From Dallia pectoralis (lineage: Eukaryota > Chordata > Actinopteri > Esociformes > Umbridae): a stretch of 64,000 nt of DNA. Numbering within the stretch: the first letter of the stretch is position 1; every line of letters starts with the position of its first letter. The notes under the pieces are model-generated. The model was given only the letters and a program-made list of their open reading frames with translations, made no database searches and had not been told where the DNA came from. Of this stretch, positions 38,451-51,088 are shown one piece after another. The position numbers and the translations under genes were made by a program. The stretch lies in contig CM055748.1 in the NCBI GenBank assembly GCA_029465975.1, positions 16,163,251 to 16,227,250 on the forward strand, written 5' to 3'.

Positions 38451-39416
38451 TTTCTCACCCTCTTTAACTGGCATACAGCCATGTACAATAAACTAAGTAA
38501 GATGAGATGCTAGAACACAACTTGACTGCAGAACCACAGTAGTGTAGTTTGGTTCTGTAAGAACAGGAACTGGTCCCACCCCAAAACACTTATCAATCTT
38601 TCTCTACGCCAAAACAAAGCATAAATAATAATAAAAATCATTAAATATGTTCAGTGATTTAACCTCTTAGACAACAACTATGGTTTTGAATATCCCCAAA
38701 AATAACATGGAGAAAAAGAAAGAGAATTATTGTTTTGTTATTTGTCTTTAGACAATCCGTGAAGATTCACACATGCGGACGGAGAGAATGGGAGACACTG
38801 ACAGTCACCTTTGTTTCTTTTTGTTGCCTTTAATTTGGTTAATCAGTTGCTCTGTCTGTTGTTCTGTCTGTGAGTTGATATTTATTTCTAATGTCAGTCT
38901 GTCAGGCAGATCATATGTCTTTTAATTGATTTGTCACTTCTTTTTTGGGTATTCAGAGTGTGTGTTTAGGTTGTTATTTAGACATGTCTCCCAACAATGT
39001 GAAAACACTGAAATCTAGCTAAATATATAATGCTATTGAAATAATGGTGGAGCCCAGTGCAGTTACTGTAGCCGGTATGAAGTGTGACAAGCAGATCTAA
39101 ACCATGTGGCTTTGGCAGGACGTTTTAAGATGGACTGAGTGATCCTAAAAACTCGCAAGCTGAAAGTGAGAGACAAAGAAGAGAGATGCTGTGATCTGTT
39201 CATAGTGGCACCCAACAGGATAGGTGATGTTGCAGAGAGAAATAAGGGAAAAGGTAAAGAGGTTTGGTATTTGACCTGTCCTAAAGACTGCATAACATAT
39301 AAATAAAAGTTAACAGGCAAAGGTTTTAATTGTTTGCGTGTTCTATGTTTCACATATTTAGGGGAAAAAAGACATTCACTGACATAATTAAAGGACAACC
39401 CACATCCCCTGTCACA
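38451..39416. other. Intergenic, nothing identified
   Basis: AT-rich unique-looking sequence with no exon signals that I trust. Confidence 0.4.
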
Positions 39417-39569
39417 GGACAGAGTACCTCAGGACTAATGGCCAAGCTCCTAAATATAGAATGTACAGTACGTATGAAACTTAGGACAGAGTAGCTCAGA
39501 ACTAATGGCCACGCTCCTAAATATAGAATGTACAGTACCTATGAAACTTAGGACAGAGTACCTCAGGAC
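39417..39569 (+). repeat. 67-bp tandem repeat, left part (split by a transposon)
   Basis: The unit is ggacagagta-cctcaggact-aatggccaag-ctcctaaata-tagaatgtac-agtacgtatg-aaactta; about 2.3 copies. It resumes at 44067-44250. The two parts join in register once the P-like element and one copy of the 8-bp duplication are removed. Confidence 0.93.
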
Positions 39570-40399
39570 CAGAGCCATAGAGAGAAAGAGTTGCGACACT
39601 CCCATTCGGCACCGTTGTAATGCTTTTTGGCGCCCACTTCCGGGTTAAGGAGCTTCCAATAGTTCCAAACACGCCATTCTACGCCATTCATTTCTATTGG
39701 CATCGAGTAACTTTTGAGGTATGTTGATCGAATTCCTGCATTTTTTTAATTTTAATCTGTCTATATTTCATCAGAGGCTGTGATTTATATGCTGATCTTT
39801 ATTTCTATTTGCACAGCGTAATTATAGATAATTTTAGCTTTGTAGACGACCAACTCCCTGCTAGTTCATTAGCTTCACCTGGCTAACTTTAAAGGAATCT
39901 CCAGTAACAAATGCAATTTATATCTTCACAGAGTAATTATTTACTTTTATTTAGTTATTGATTAGATTAGAATATCTAGGATCATTAAGTTTTATTAAGG
40001 ACCGGTTTTATCTAGGTTTTTTGTCAGCTGCTTGTCTGATGCTATAGGCAAACTAGTAGAAATAAGTTTGCGTTTGTTTAATTATACCATTGAAGGGCTG
40101 TTGGGTTATATGAGTACAAATGATTCCACGCAAAAAATATCATAAGCCAAAATGTGGTTTAAATTATTTTTACTCAGACAGTAGGGAGACTTATTTCTTT
40201 CCAAAATTTTACAGCCTGGGTGTAATTTTGGACGTGACTGCTGCTGAGGCTGGCAATGGTGGCTGGTTGAAAAGATGGTGCCTGGTGCTAACGATGGCTG
40301 CTGCTGCTGGATGCTGCAGATAATGCTACTGTACATAATTGTCTACACTTGCCCTTTGAAATGTTACCAACTGATGTCACTGCTGTGAACGTTACTTAC

Positions 40400-40561
40400 A
40401 TTACATAGTTTTTTACTGTTGCTGGACCCTGTCATTTTGAAGTTTTGAAGGCTTACCATTGCCATCCATCTCTCCCTACACTCTTGGTCCTTAGGGAAGC
40501 CATACATTCTGTAGCCCTTATCTGACCGATTAGAGCATCCAAATGCTGCACAGCCAACCAT
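40400..40561 (-). pseudogene. THAP-domain first exon of a P-like transposase
   Basis: Starts at atg (40561) and reads MVGCAAFGCSNRSDKGYRMY, GFPKDQECRERWMAMVSLQN, then FKMTGSSNSKKLCN, 54 codons. The C-x4-C pair, the conserved Trp and a third Cys match the zinc-binding THAP fold used by P transposases to bind DNA; the last Cys/His would lie in the next exon. A perfect donor gtaagt follows at 40394-40399. No later transposase exons are recognised in the ~800 bp to the transposon end. The exon itself has no stop. Confidence 0.75.
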
Positions 40562-41144
40562 GGTATATCTATAAAATGTTAGTTGTAACCAATGAACCAT
40601 CACAGAACATCACAATTGTGAGGATCAGAGGTTTGGTCCTTACCCCTCCCCCGCTTTCAGAAGATCCTAAAGATCCCTCTGCCAGCCAAACGATCGGACT
40701 AATTGTGTTCACCTGTGGTTTCCCCTGAGTTTGTCACACCTGTCTGTAATTAGTCATGTATTTATGTTGGGGGTTGTCTGTTTGTCAGTGTCGGGACATT
40801 GTTTTCAGGTATGTTTGTAGTTCGTCTTGGGGTTAGTGTGTTTGGGGTTTCTGGTTCATTGGGTGTTATTTCTTGTCGGTCTGTTTTGTAGTCTGTGTTG
40901 TTCTTGTAGTTAGTTTCTGTATTATGTTAATCTGTCCTTGTGCTTTTATAGGCTGTAATTCGGTTCTTGTCCTTGTGTCTCAGTCGGGTATTTCACGTTC
41001 ATTATGTGTGAAGTCTCCGTGGTCCTAGTGCTCTAGTCTGATTGTATTTCTGTGTATGGTGTTTTATGATCTTCCTATGTTAAGAGTATTCCTATGTTGA
41101 CTTTCGGCTTGTGTTTCTGTTTTTTTTTCTGTTTTCAGTATAGT

Positions 41145-42236
41145 GCCTGTCAGTTCTTACGTCCCTGGTTAAGGTCCGTAAATAAAGAAGCACTAAGAGG
41201 ACATGTTCTTGATTGGTTTAGATCTTATTTATCAGATAGACTTCAGTTTGTTTGTGTAGATGGCTTATCCTCTAACAAATCAAAGGTATGCTTTGGTGTT
41301 CCACAAGGCTCAGTCTTAGGACCACTTCTGTTCTCACTCTATATGTTACCTTTGGGTAATGTAATTCGAAAACATAATGTCAATTTTCACTGCTATGCCG
41401 ATGACACGCAGCTGTATATTGGTATGAAACATGGAGAAGCCCCTAAATTAGCCACTATGGAAGCTTGTGTTTCAGATATACGAAGGTGGATGACAGAGAA
41501 ATTTCTGCTCCTAAATTCAGATAAAACTGAAATGCTAGTTTTAGGACCTAAGAAACAGAGAGATTTATTGACAGACCTTACGCTGAACCTAAACGGATGT
41601 ATAGTCATTTCACAAAAAAACGTCAAAAACCTTGGAGTGACCCTTGACCCGGATCTCTCATTTGACGATCACATAAAATATATTTCAAGGACAGCATTTT
41701 TTCATCTTCGGAATATTGCAAAAATCAGAAATTATTTATCAAAAATTGATGCAGAAAAACTAATCCATGCTTTTGTTACCTCAAGATTAGATTATTGCAA
41801 TGTTCTATTCTCTGGTTACCCTGATAAATCAGTAAACAAACTTCAATTAGTACTTAATACGGCTGCTAGAATCTTAACTAGAACTAAGAAGTTTGACCAC
41901 ATTAACCCAGTATTAGCCTCTTTACATTGGCTGCCTGTTAAGGCTAGGGCAGACTTTAAAGTACTACTGTTAACCTATAAAGCTTTACATCAACTTGCTC
42001 CCACCTACCTCGCTGAATTAGTCCAGCCATACATACCCACGCGTAACCTTAGATCAAAGGATGCTGGTCTCCTAATTGTACCTAAAATTTCTAAACAAAC
42101 AGCTGGAGGTAGAGCCTTCTCCTATAGAGCTCCTCTATTATGGAATGAGTTGCCAATCTGGGTTAGAAATGTAGATTCTGTTCAAACCTTTAAATCACAA
42201 TTAAAAACATATCTTTTCAGTAAGGTCTATGGTTGA
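41145..42236 (+). pseudogene. L2 LINE reverse transcriptase, C-terminal ~360 residues
   Basis: Uninterrupted frame with GHVLDWFRSYLSDRLQFV, FGVPQGSVLGPLLFSLYMLP, the catalytic YADD in HCYADDTQLYIGM (YADD at 41394-41405), LLNSDKTEMLVLG, NLGVTLDPDLSFDDHIKYIS, LDYCNVLFSGYPDKSVNKLQ, LHWLPVKARADFKVLLLTYK and the end YLFSKVYG. The endonuclease and first RT blocks are missing, so it cannot move itself, but the intact frame implies a fairly young insertion. The first ~15 codons of the open frame belong to the LTR. Confidence 0.85.
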
Positions 42237-43482
42237 GTGTAATATGGCCCAGGGTACGAAGGTTGAACGGAAGGCTCAGATCTCATTCTGCCCTGCTGTC
42301 TTTGCCTTGCCGGTTCACATCTCCCCTGGGGTGTCCTCTCGATTGCTGCCTGGGGGGTGGAGTCACTGGCTCGCTATGGTTCCCTGTTGTTGCCTCTCGA
42401 GTAGCTTTTTGAGCAAAAACGATACCTCCAGGCTGCTGCCTGGGGGGAGGAGTCACTGGTTCGCTATAGCTCTCCTTTGTTCGCTCAATCCGAGTAGCTG
42501 GTGAATTAAACTCTGATTATCCCAGTTAACTGTGGGGAGGAGTCACTGGGTCGCTATAGTGCTCCGTTGCAGCCTCAATTCTTCAAAACAGCTTTGTGAG
42601 CAAAAACTAAACCTCCCATATGCTCCTCGGAGTGTGGATGTCACTGGCTCGCTATAGCTCTTGTTTGTTCCACCAACTCGAGTAACTTTGTGAGCGAAAA
42701 CTAAACCTGCCCGAGTGGTCATGGTCGATTGGCGTCCCTGGGTTGATGCTCGGCATAGTGGGTGGGTGTTTTCCGGCCTATTGGGCCCTGTTTCGGGGTT
42801 TACCCTGTTCAGGGCCCCAGCTTCACTGGACCCCCCTGTCTCATTCTAAGATCTATGCTGCTATATTATGGTGCCGGGGACGTAGGGAACCAGGGTGTCT
42901 AATCTTCCCTGTGTCCTGTCTCTACTAACATCTGTCTGGACTTGTCCTGGGTTTACCCGTTCATGGCCATTGTCTCACTAACCCCCCTGTCTCCTTTTAA
43001 AGTATTATGTTCGGTATACTATTGTGCCGGGAACTAGTGTCCAACCTTTCCCTGTGTTTGTGTCCACTTCTGTCAGGGGGACCGCTCCAGCTTGGAGCAT
43101 ATGCTGGATCCTCCCTGGGGCCCCTGACTGTGCGGCTGACAGAACAGCTGATGCAACCGGAGCTTCTTCCTCCAAGTCCTATCAAATCCAACATCCCTCC
43201 TGGACATCCCGGACTATTTTGCTTTCTCAGTTTTTCACACCTCGCTTGTTCTACTGTCACAAACTGACCCAGCCCAGCCAGAAGAGGACTGGTGATCCCT
43301 CAGAGCCTGGTTCCTCTAGGTTTCTTCCTAAATCTGACTTTCAGGGAGTTTTTCCTAGCTGCCGTGTATCAACTTGTTCAACTTGTTGATGTTTGCTCTG
43401 TCGGATTCAGGCTGGTGATTGTAAAAGCACTTTGTGACAACTTTTGTTGTAAAAAGGGCTTTATAAATAAATTTGATTGACT
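41145..43482 (+). mobile_element. 5'-truncated L2 LINE
   Basis: An RT-coding part (to 42236) followed by a ~1.25-kb 3' UTR. The UTR contains three diverged ~110-bp copies of gagtcactggctcgctatag and ends ttataaataaatttgattga, the standard L2 terminus, preceded by ggttcctctaggtttcttcc and cactttgtgacaac. The exact 5' edge is uncertain by about 40 bp. Confidence 0.8.
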
Positions 43483-44066
43483 TAACTGTCTCTCTGCGTT
43501 TGTGTCTCACTCCCTGCTCGCCTGAAAGAGGCTATTCATTACAACAATATTCATCTCTGTTTCTTTACTGTTTTTCCAGGAAGATAAACATACTCTCGTT
43601 GTCTCATTCATTGTTTAATAAAAATAATACTTAATTTCATTCATCCTAGCATAATGAGTTATTATTCTTTAATATTCTGGATACTTTGCATCTTAAATCG
43701 TATTTGATTTAAAAAAGTTAAGGTAAAATGTAAGGTTAAGCCACCATACGCTAGCAGCCTAGTGCTAATGCAATTCAAGCTAACATGAATGTGAAGCTTC
43801 TAACATAGCTTTTTGTTGTCATCTTACCACTCCAAATGTAAAAATGACATTAACAAATATGCAATAATGCAATACCAGTCCATCAAGTACTTGGGTATGT
43901 GTTTTCATTTATATTTAACACTAAATAGTGCAATCGAAGCGAACAGTTTCGTTGAAATAAATGGGAGCTCACGGTTTGTTTGGAACTATTGAAGCTTACA
44001 TGAACCACGTGACCACCCCGCTAGAGACATCAAAGAGTGTCGCAACTCTTACTCTCTATGGCTCTG

Positions 44067-44250
44067 CTCAAGACTAATGGCCAAGCTCCTAAATGTAGAA
44101 TGTATAGTACGTATAAAACACAGGACAGAGTACCTCAGAACTAATGGCCATGCTCCTAAATATAGAATGTACAGTACGTATAAAACTTAGGACAGAGTAC
44201 CTCAGAACTAATGGCCAAGCTCCTAAATATAGAATGTACAGTACGTATGA
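44067..44250 (+). repeat. 67-bp tandem repeat, right part
   Basis: About 2.7 copies of the same unit as 39417-39569, continuing the array after the P-like insertion. Confidence 0.93.
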
Positions 44251-44369
44251 ATCCTTCACTGAGACAAATGTGTGATTGAATCTGTTGTACACACTCCAAC
44301 CACTCCAACCGAGAAAATCAAAACATGGTAAGTAATTTTCCCACTATTAGTATTGGACCACGCTGTAGT

Positions 44370-44455
44370 ATATTCCCTACTTAGTGCCCTAGGTCTGACC
44401 AAAGCCTGTTGGATTACAAATACAGGTCAAGGTAGGTTGCCATTTGGGACACAGA
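44370..44455 (+). repeat. Fragment of the dispersed agtagtgcact repeat
   Basis: Contains ttccctacttagtgccctag, gtctgaccaaagcc and gccatttgggacacag in the order seen in the 61083 copy (reverse arm). Confidence 0.5.
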
Positions 44456-44734
44456 CTTTGACTAACGTTATAGTATATTTGGAATGAGATAAACGTAAAA
44501 TGTATGCAATCAGTAATTACACTTAAAATGTCTGTAATCAAATGTTACGGCACACATCCTGTTTAGTAGTTTTAAGGATGTTACAATAACATGTAAGGAT
44601 TCCAGAACATTCCAGGTCAACATAATAGACAGGCTGGTGAGTTCAAACAGCTCCACAACATACTGAATATTATAGGCTTCATAGAATCAGCTGTTTGTTC
44701 GGCTCCATCTTCTCCTGTGGGCCAGTTCTGAAGG

Positions 44735-44920
44735 TATACCCCCCTCTACAATAGAGATATACCCTCCTCTACAATAGAGATATACCCTCCTCTACAATAG
44801 AGATATACCCTCCTCTACAATAGAGATATACCCTCCTCTACAATAGAGATATACCCTCCTCTACAATAGAGATATACCCTCCTCTACAATAGAGATATAC
44901 TCTCCTCTACAATAGATAGG
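44735..44920 (+). repeat. 23-bp tandem repeat ataccctcctctacaatagagat, 8 copies
   Basis: Near-perfect copies; the first has cccc, the last actctcc. Confidence 0.95.
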
Positions 44921-44924
44921 CTTG

Positions 44925-45530
44925 TTCTCTTGTCTTGTATAGGACTCCTCTCTGAATTCTAAATCCCTTGTCTGTAATTCAAATTGAATATTCCTTACAG
45001 TATACAGTTGACCGGTGACTAATGATATTGGTGGCAAGGCTGTATTAGGCGGTTGGCATGGTTACTGCGGTACCCTACGCTTGGCTAGGGTTCTGTAGCT
45101 AGGCAGTTAAGGTGGTGTGGTCAAAGTAGTCCCCAGAGCTGGTCCAACCCTTAGAAATCAGATATGATTTAGAGGAACTGTGAGCTACAGCAGAACACAC
45201 AGTAAGATGAATGAACCCTGTTAAAGGGATACTTCACAATTTATGTCAAATTAGCAATTAAGCAAACTATTTCAAACTCTACAGAGAGATAACCCTAACG
45301 GTATGAACAGCCTCATTGGCAATATCTTCAACTCTTTTTTGTTTTTATTTATTAAAATCTACATAAACAGACAGTATTATTCGATTTAGTTACATACAAT
45401 GTAATCCAAAGGCCCATGGTAAATGCACATATTTAGAAAAACTAAATAATCATTTAGCAATTATAGTAACACCCAAATCATCAAAGTGTCCCAGCAATGC
45501 TATGAGAAGGTCCCATTACCTCTAGAAAGT
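44925..45530. other. Intergenic, nothing identified
   Basis: No repeats or exon signals recognised. Confidence 0.4.
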
Positions 45531-45535
45531 CTTAC

Positions 45536-45657
45536 CTTCATCATTGACTCTAGCTAACATATGTTCATACGATACTATTTCTAGCCTACATTCCATCAAT
45601 TTTTCTGAAAATCTGGAGAGGTTGTACTTTTCCATAACCTGAGGATCACTCCGGCAG
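45536..45657 (-). CDS. Candidate internal exon, unidentified gene
   Basis: Minus strand, acceptor ttctcacag and donor gaag|gtaaga. Codes CRSDPQVMEKYNLSRFSEKL then MECRLEIVSYEHMLARVNDE. The composition is protein-like and charged. Its phase does not match the neighbouring candidate at 45756-45888 through the obvious donor, so either a splice site is misjudged or the locus has decayed. Confidence 0.25.
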
Positions 45658-45755
45658 CTGTGAGAACCCCTACTTTTATTACTGCAGTCATATTTTGATA
45701 TATTGGGCAATTCTGTTTGGTCCCGCTATAGACAGAATCTTGGCGAAACAGGTAC

Positions 45756-45888
45756 CGCTGAAGGCTGAACCCAGCCAAACTTCTATGTATTCTAGTACTT
45801 TTTCCCTAAATGGGTAAACAAGTTTACACTCCCACATTGCAATATCTTGAACTCTTAAGAAATCAGTCACTTCAAGGTCACCAATTGC
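45756..45888 (-). CDS. Candidate internal exon, unidentified gene
   Basis: Minus strand, acceptor cctctatgtag, donor cagcg|gtacct. Codes AIGDLEVTDFLRVQDIAMWE then CKLVYPFREKVLEYIEVWLG and SAFS. Lies 98 bp from the next minus-strand candidate exon, a spacing normal for fish introns. I do not recognise the family. Confidence 0.25.
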
Positions 45889-46082
45889 CTACATAGAGGT
45901 TTAGCTGTTTTTAGAAACGCAAATGTGAATTAATGCTTTTCTTGGTCTCTAAACTACTGTCAAGACTAAGAACCATTGTCATGAATGAGTGAGCAGTGAT
46001 GGCACAGGGTGTGTAGGCACACTTCTGTGTATAATGTTGATTAGGAGCACAGCTGTTTTGGGTTTAGCTAAGCACCAGGCAT

Positions 46083-49000
46083 AGATTAGTTAATCAGTGG
46101 GCTATTTAAGGTCCCTGGTTAGGTTCACTGGTGCTTGTTATTAATATAATGTTACATAGGTTAGTTAATCAGTGGGCTATTTAAGGTCCCTGGTTAGGTT
46201 CACTGGTGCTTGTTATTAATATAATGTTACATAGGTTAGTTAATCAGTGGGATATTTAAGGTCCCTGGTTAGGTTCACAGGTGCTTGTTATTAATATAAT
46301 GTTACATAGGTTAGTTAATCAGTGGGCTATTTATGGTCCCTGGTTAGGTTTACTGGTGCTTGTTATTAATATAATGTTACATAGGTTAGTTAATCAGTGG
46401 GCTATTTAAGGTCCCTGGTTAGGTTCACTGGTGCTTGTTATTAATATAATGTTACATAGGTTAGTTAATCAGTGGGCTATTTAAGGTCCCTGGTTAGGTT
46501 CACTGGTGCTTGTTATTAATATAATGTTACATAGGTTAGTTAATCAGTGGGCTATTTAAGGTCCCTGGTTAGGTTCACTGGTGCTTGTTATTAATATAAT
46601 GTTACATAGGTTAGTTAATCAGTGGGCTATTTAAGGTCCCTGGTTAGGTTCACTGGTGCTTGTTATTAATATAATGTTACATAGGTTAGTTAATCAGTGG
46701 GCTATTTAAGGTCCCTGGTTAGGTTCACTGGTGCTTGTTATTAATATAATGTTACATAGGTTAGTTAATCAGTGGGCTATTTAAGGTCCTGGTTAGGTTC
46801 ACTGGTGCTTGTTATTAATATAATGTTACATAGGTTAGTTAATCAGTGGGCTATTTAAGGTCCCTGGTTAGGTTCACTGGTGCTTGTTATTAATATAATG
46901 TAACATAGGTTAGTTAATCAGTGGGCTATTTAAGGTCCTGGTTAGGTTCACTGGTGCTTGTTATTAATATAATGTTACATAGGTTAGTTAATCAGTGGGC
47001 TATTTAAGGTCCCTGGTTAGGTTCACTGGTGCTTGTTATTAATATAATGTTACATAGGTTAGTTAATCAGTGGGCTATTTAAGGTCCCTGGTTAGGTTCA
47101 CTGGTGCTTGTTATTAATATAATGTTACATAGGTTAGTTAATCAGTGGGCTATTTAAGGTCCCTGGTTAGGTTCACTGGTGCTTGTTATTAATATAATGT
47201 TACATAGGTTAGTTAATCAGTGGGCTATTTAAGGTCCCTGGTTAGGTTCACTGGTGCTTGTTATTAATATAATGTTACATAGGTTAGTTAATCAGTGGGC
47301 TATTTAAGGTCCCTGGTTAGGTTCACTGGTGCTTGTTATTAATATAATGTTACATAGGTTAGTTAATCAGTGGGCTATTTAAGGTCCCTGGTTAGGTTCA
47401 CTGGTGCTTGTTATTAATATAATGTTACATAGGTTAGTTAATCAGTGGGCTATTTAAGGTCCCTGGTTAGGTTCACTGGTGCTTGTTATTAATATAATGT
47501 TACATAGGTTAGTTAATCAGTGGGCTATTTAAGGCTCCTGGTTAGGTTCACTGGTGCTTGTTATTAATATAATGTTACATAGGTTAGTTAATCAGTGGGC
47601 TATTTAAGGTCCCTGGTTAGGTTCACTGGTGCTTGTTATTAATATAATGTTACATAGGTTAGTTAATCAGTGGGCTATTTAAGGTCCCTGGTTAGGTTCA
47701 CTGGTGCTTGTTATTAATATAATGTTACATAGGTTAGTTAATCAGTGGGCTATTTAAGGTCCCTGGTTAGGTTCACTGGTGCTTGTTATTAATATAATGT
47801 TACATAGGTTAGTTAATCTGTGGGCTATTTAAGGTCCCTGGTTAGGTTCACAGGTGCTTGTTATTAATATAATGTTACATAGGTTAGTTAATCACTGGGC
47901 TATTTAAGGTCCCTGGTTAGGTTCACTGGTGCTTGTTATTAATATAATGTTACATAGGTTAGTTAATCAGTGGGCTATTTAAGGTCCCTGGTTAGGTTCA
48001 CAGGTGCTTGTTATTAATATAATGTTACATAGGTTAGTTAATCAGTGGGCTATTTAAGGTTCCTGGTTAGGTTCACTGGTGCTTGTTATTAATATAATGT
48101 TACATAGGTTAGTTACTCAGTGGGCTATTTAAGGTTCCTGGTTAGTTTCACAGGTGCTTGTTATTAATTTAATATTACATAGGTTAGTTAATCAGTGGGC
48201 TATTTAACGTTCCTGGTTAGGTTCACTGGTGCTTGTTATTAATATAATGTTACATAGGTTAGTTAATCAGTGGGCTATTTAAGGTTCCTGGTTAGGTTCA
48301 CTGGTGCTTGTTATTAATATAATGTTATAGGTTAGTTAATCAGTGGGCTATTTAAGGTCTCTGGTTAGGTTCACAGGTGATTGTTATTAATATAATGTTA
48401 CATAGGTTAGTTAATCTGTGGGCTATTTAAGGTCCCTGGTTAGGTTCACTGGTGCTTGTTATTAATATAATGTTACATAGGTTAGTTAATCTGTGGGCTA
48501 TTTAAGGTCCCTGGTTAGGTTCACTGGTGCTTGTTATTAATATAATGTTACATAGGTTAGTTAATCTGTGGGCTATTTAAGGTCCCTGGTTAGGTTCACA
48601 GGTGCTTGTTATTAATATAATGTTACATAGGTTAGTTAATCAGTGGGCTATTTAAGGTTCCTGGTTAGGTTCACTGGTGCTTGTTATTAATATAATGTTA
48701 CATAGGTTAGTTAATCAGTGGGCTATTTAAGGTTCCTGGTTAGGTTCACTGGTGCTTGTTATTAATATAATATTACATAGGTTAGTTAATCAGTGGGCTA
48801 TTTAAGGTCTCTGGTTAGGTTCACTGGTGCTTGTTATTAATATAATATTACATAGGTTAGTTAATCAGTGGGCTATTTAAGGTTCCTGGTTAGGTTCACT
48901 GGTGCTTGTTATTAATATAATGTTACATAGGTTAGTTAATCAGTGGGCTATTTAAGGTCCCTGGTTAGGTTCACTGGTGCTTGTTATTAATATAATGTTA

Positions 49001-51088
49001 TAGGTTAGTTAATCAGTGGGCTATTTAAGGTCTCTGGTTAGGTTCACAGGTGATTGTTATTAATATAATGTTACATAGGTTAGTTAATCAGTGGGCTATT
49101 TAAGGTTCCTGGTTAGGTTCACTGGTGCTTGTTATTAATATAATGTTATAGGTTAGTTAATCAGTGGGCTATTTAAGGTCTCTGGTTAGGTTCACAGGTG
49201 CTTGTTATTAATATAATATTACATAGGTTAGTTAATCAGTGGGCTATTTAAGGTCCCTGGTTAGGTTCACTGGTGCTTGTTATTAATATAATGTTATAGG
49301 TTAGTTAATCAGTGGGCTATTTAAGGTCCCTGGTTAGGTTCACTGGTGCTTGTTATTAATATAATATTACATAGGTTAGTTAATCAGTGGGCTATTTAAG
49401 GTCCCTGGTTAGGTTCACTGGTGCTTGTTATTAATATAATGTTACATAGGTTAGTTAATCAGTGGGCTATTTAAGGTCCCTGGTTAGGTTCACTGGTGCT
49501 TGTTATTAATATAATGTTACATAGGTTAGTTAATCAGTGGGCTATTTAAGGTCCCTGGTTAGGTTCACTGGTGCTTGTTATTAATATAATGTTACATAGG
49601 TTAGTTAATCAGTGGGCTATTTAAGGTCCCTGGTTAGGTTCACTGGTGCTTGTTATTAATATAATGTTACATAGGTTAGTTAATCAGTGGGCTATTTAAG
49701 GTGTCTGGTTAGTTTCACAGGTGCTTGTTATTAATTATAATGTTACATAGGTTAGTTAATCAGTGGGCTATTTAGGTCCCAGGTTAGGTTCACTGGTGCT
49801 TGTTATTAATATAATGTTACATAGGTTAGTTAATCTATTTAAGGTGTCTGGTTAGTTTCACTGGTGCTTGTTATTAATATAATGTTACATAGGTTAGTTA
49901 ATCAGTGGGCTATTTAAGGTTCCTGGTTAGGTTCACTGGTGCTTGTTATTAATATAATGTTATAGGTTAGTTAATCAGTGGGCTATTTAAGGTCTCTGGT
50001 TAGGTTCACAGGTGATTGTTATTAATATAATGTTACATAGGTTAGTTAATCAGTGGGCTATTTAAGGTTCCTGGTTAGGTTCACTGGTGCTTGTTATTAA
50101 TATAATGTTACATAGGTTAGTTAATCAGTGGGCTATTTAAGGTCCCTGGTTAGGTTCACTGGTGCTTGTTATTAATATAATGTTACATAGGTTAGTTAAT
50201 CAGTGGGCTATTTAAGGTCCCTGGTTAGGTTCACTGGTGATTTTTATTAATATAATGTTACATAGGTTAGTTAATCAGTGGGCTATTTAAGGTCCCTGGT
50301 TAGGTTCACTGGTGCTTGTTATTAATATAATGTTACATAGGTTAGTTAATCAGTGGGCTATTTAAGGTCCCTGGTTAGGTTCACTGGTGCTTGTTATTAA
50401 TATAATGTTACATAGGTTAGTTAATCAGTGGGCTATTTAAGGTCCCTGGTTAGGTTCACTGGTGCTTGTTATTAATATAATGTTACATAGGTTAGTTAAT
50501 CAGTGGGCTATTTAAGGTGTCTGGTTAGGTTCACTGGTGCTTGTTATTAATATAATGTTACATAGGTTAGTTAATCTGTGGGCTATTTAAGGTCCCTGGT
50601 TAGGTTCACTGGTGCTTGTTATTAATATAATGTTACATAGGTTAGTTAATCAGTGGGCTATTTAAGGTCCCTGGTTAGGTTCACTGGTGCTTGTTATTAA
50701 TATAATGTTACATAGGTTAGTTAATCAGTGGGCTATTTAAGGTGTCTGGTTAGTTTCACAGGTGCTTGTTATTAATTTAATATTACATAGGTTAGTTAAT
50801 CAGTGGGCTATTTAACGTTCCTGGTTAGGTTCACTGGTGCTTGTTATTAATATAATGTTACATAGGTTAGTTAATCAGTGGGCTATTTAAGGTTCCTGGT
50901 TAGGTTCACTGGTGCTTGTTATTAATATAATGTTATAGGTTAGTTAATCAGTGGGCTATTTAAGGTCTCTGGTTAGGTTCACAGGTGATTGTTATTAATA
51001 TAATGTTACATAGGTTAGTTAATCTGTGGGCTATTTAAGGTCCCTGGTTAGGTTCACTGGTGCTTGTTATTAATATAATGTTACATAG
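46083..51088 (+). repeat. 75-bp satellite-like array, ~67 copies, open into an assembly gap
   Basis: The unit is ttagttaatc-agtgggctat-ttaaggtccc-tggttaggtt-cactggtgct-tgttattaat-ataatgttac-atagg. The left half is almost uniform; the right half is a mosaic of variants (ggttcc, ggtctc, ggtgtc, atgttatagg with a 3-bp deletion, caggtgattg). A ~300-bp block around 48137-48430 recurs at 50747-51040, so the array also evolves by multi-unit duplication. Confidence 0.97.

Larger units (their letters stand above)
40617..43543 (+). mobile_element. Solo LTR (TG...CA, target duplication acaat) split by an L2 LINE
   Basis: Left edge tgtgaggatcagaggtttgg at 40617, right edge ...ggctattcattaca at 43543, flanked by acaat at 40612-40616 and 43544-43548. 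The right arm ctctgcgtttgtgtctcact resembles the 3' part of the LTR at 52336 (ctctgcgtttgagtctgcct), suggesting related Gypsy-type elements. The interior 41140-43482 is an L2 LINE. The LTR sits ~50 bp upstream of the THAP start codon. Confidence 0.7.
39570..44066 (-). mobile_element. P-like DNA transposon with THAP exon, carrying nested insertions
   Basis: The ends are inverted repeats of 32 bp with one mismatch: 39570-39601 (cagagccatagagagaaaga...) and the reverse complement of 44035-44066. Flanks are ctcaggac (39562-39569) and ctcaagac (44067-44074), an 8-bp target duplication with one mismatch, the length known for P elements. Sub-terminal inverted similarity (caatagttccaaac near 39658 and its complement near 43990) is also present. 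Inside lie a THAP exon on the minus strand and a solo LTR with an L2 LINE in it. The transposase body is absent, so the copy is non-autonomous. Confidence 0.85.

Noticed and set aside
44300..44335. Possible first exon ending aaaacatg|gtaagt on the plus strand
   Set aside because: A perfect donor, but the frame upstream is short and overlaps the end of the 67-bp array.
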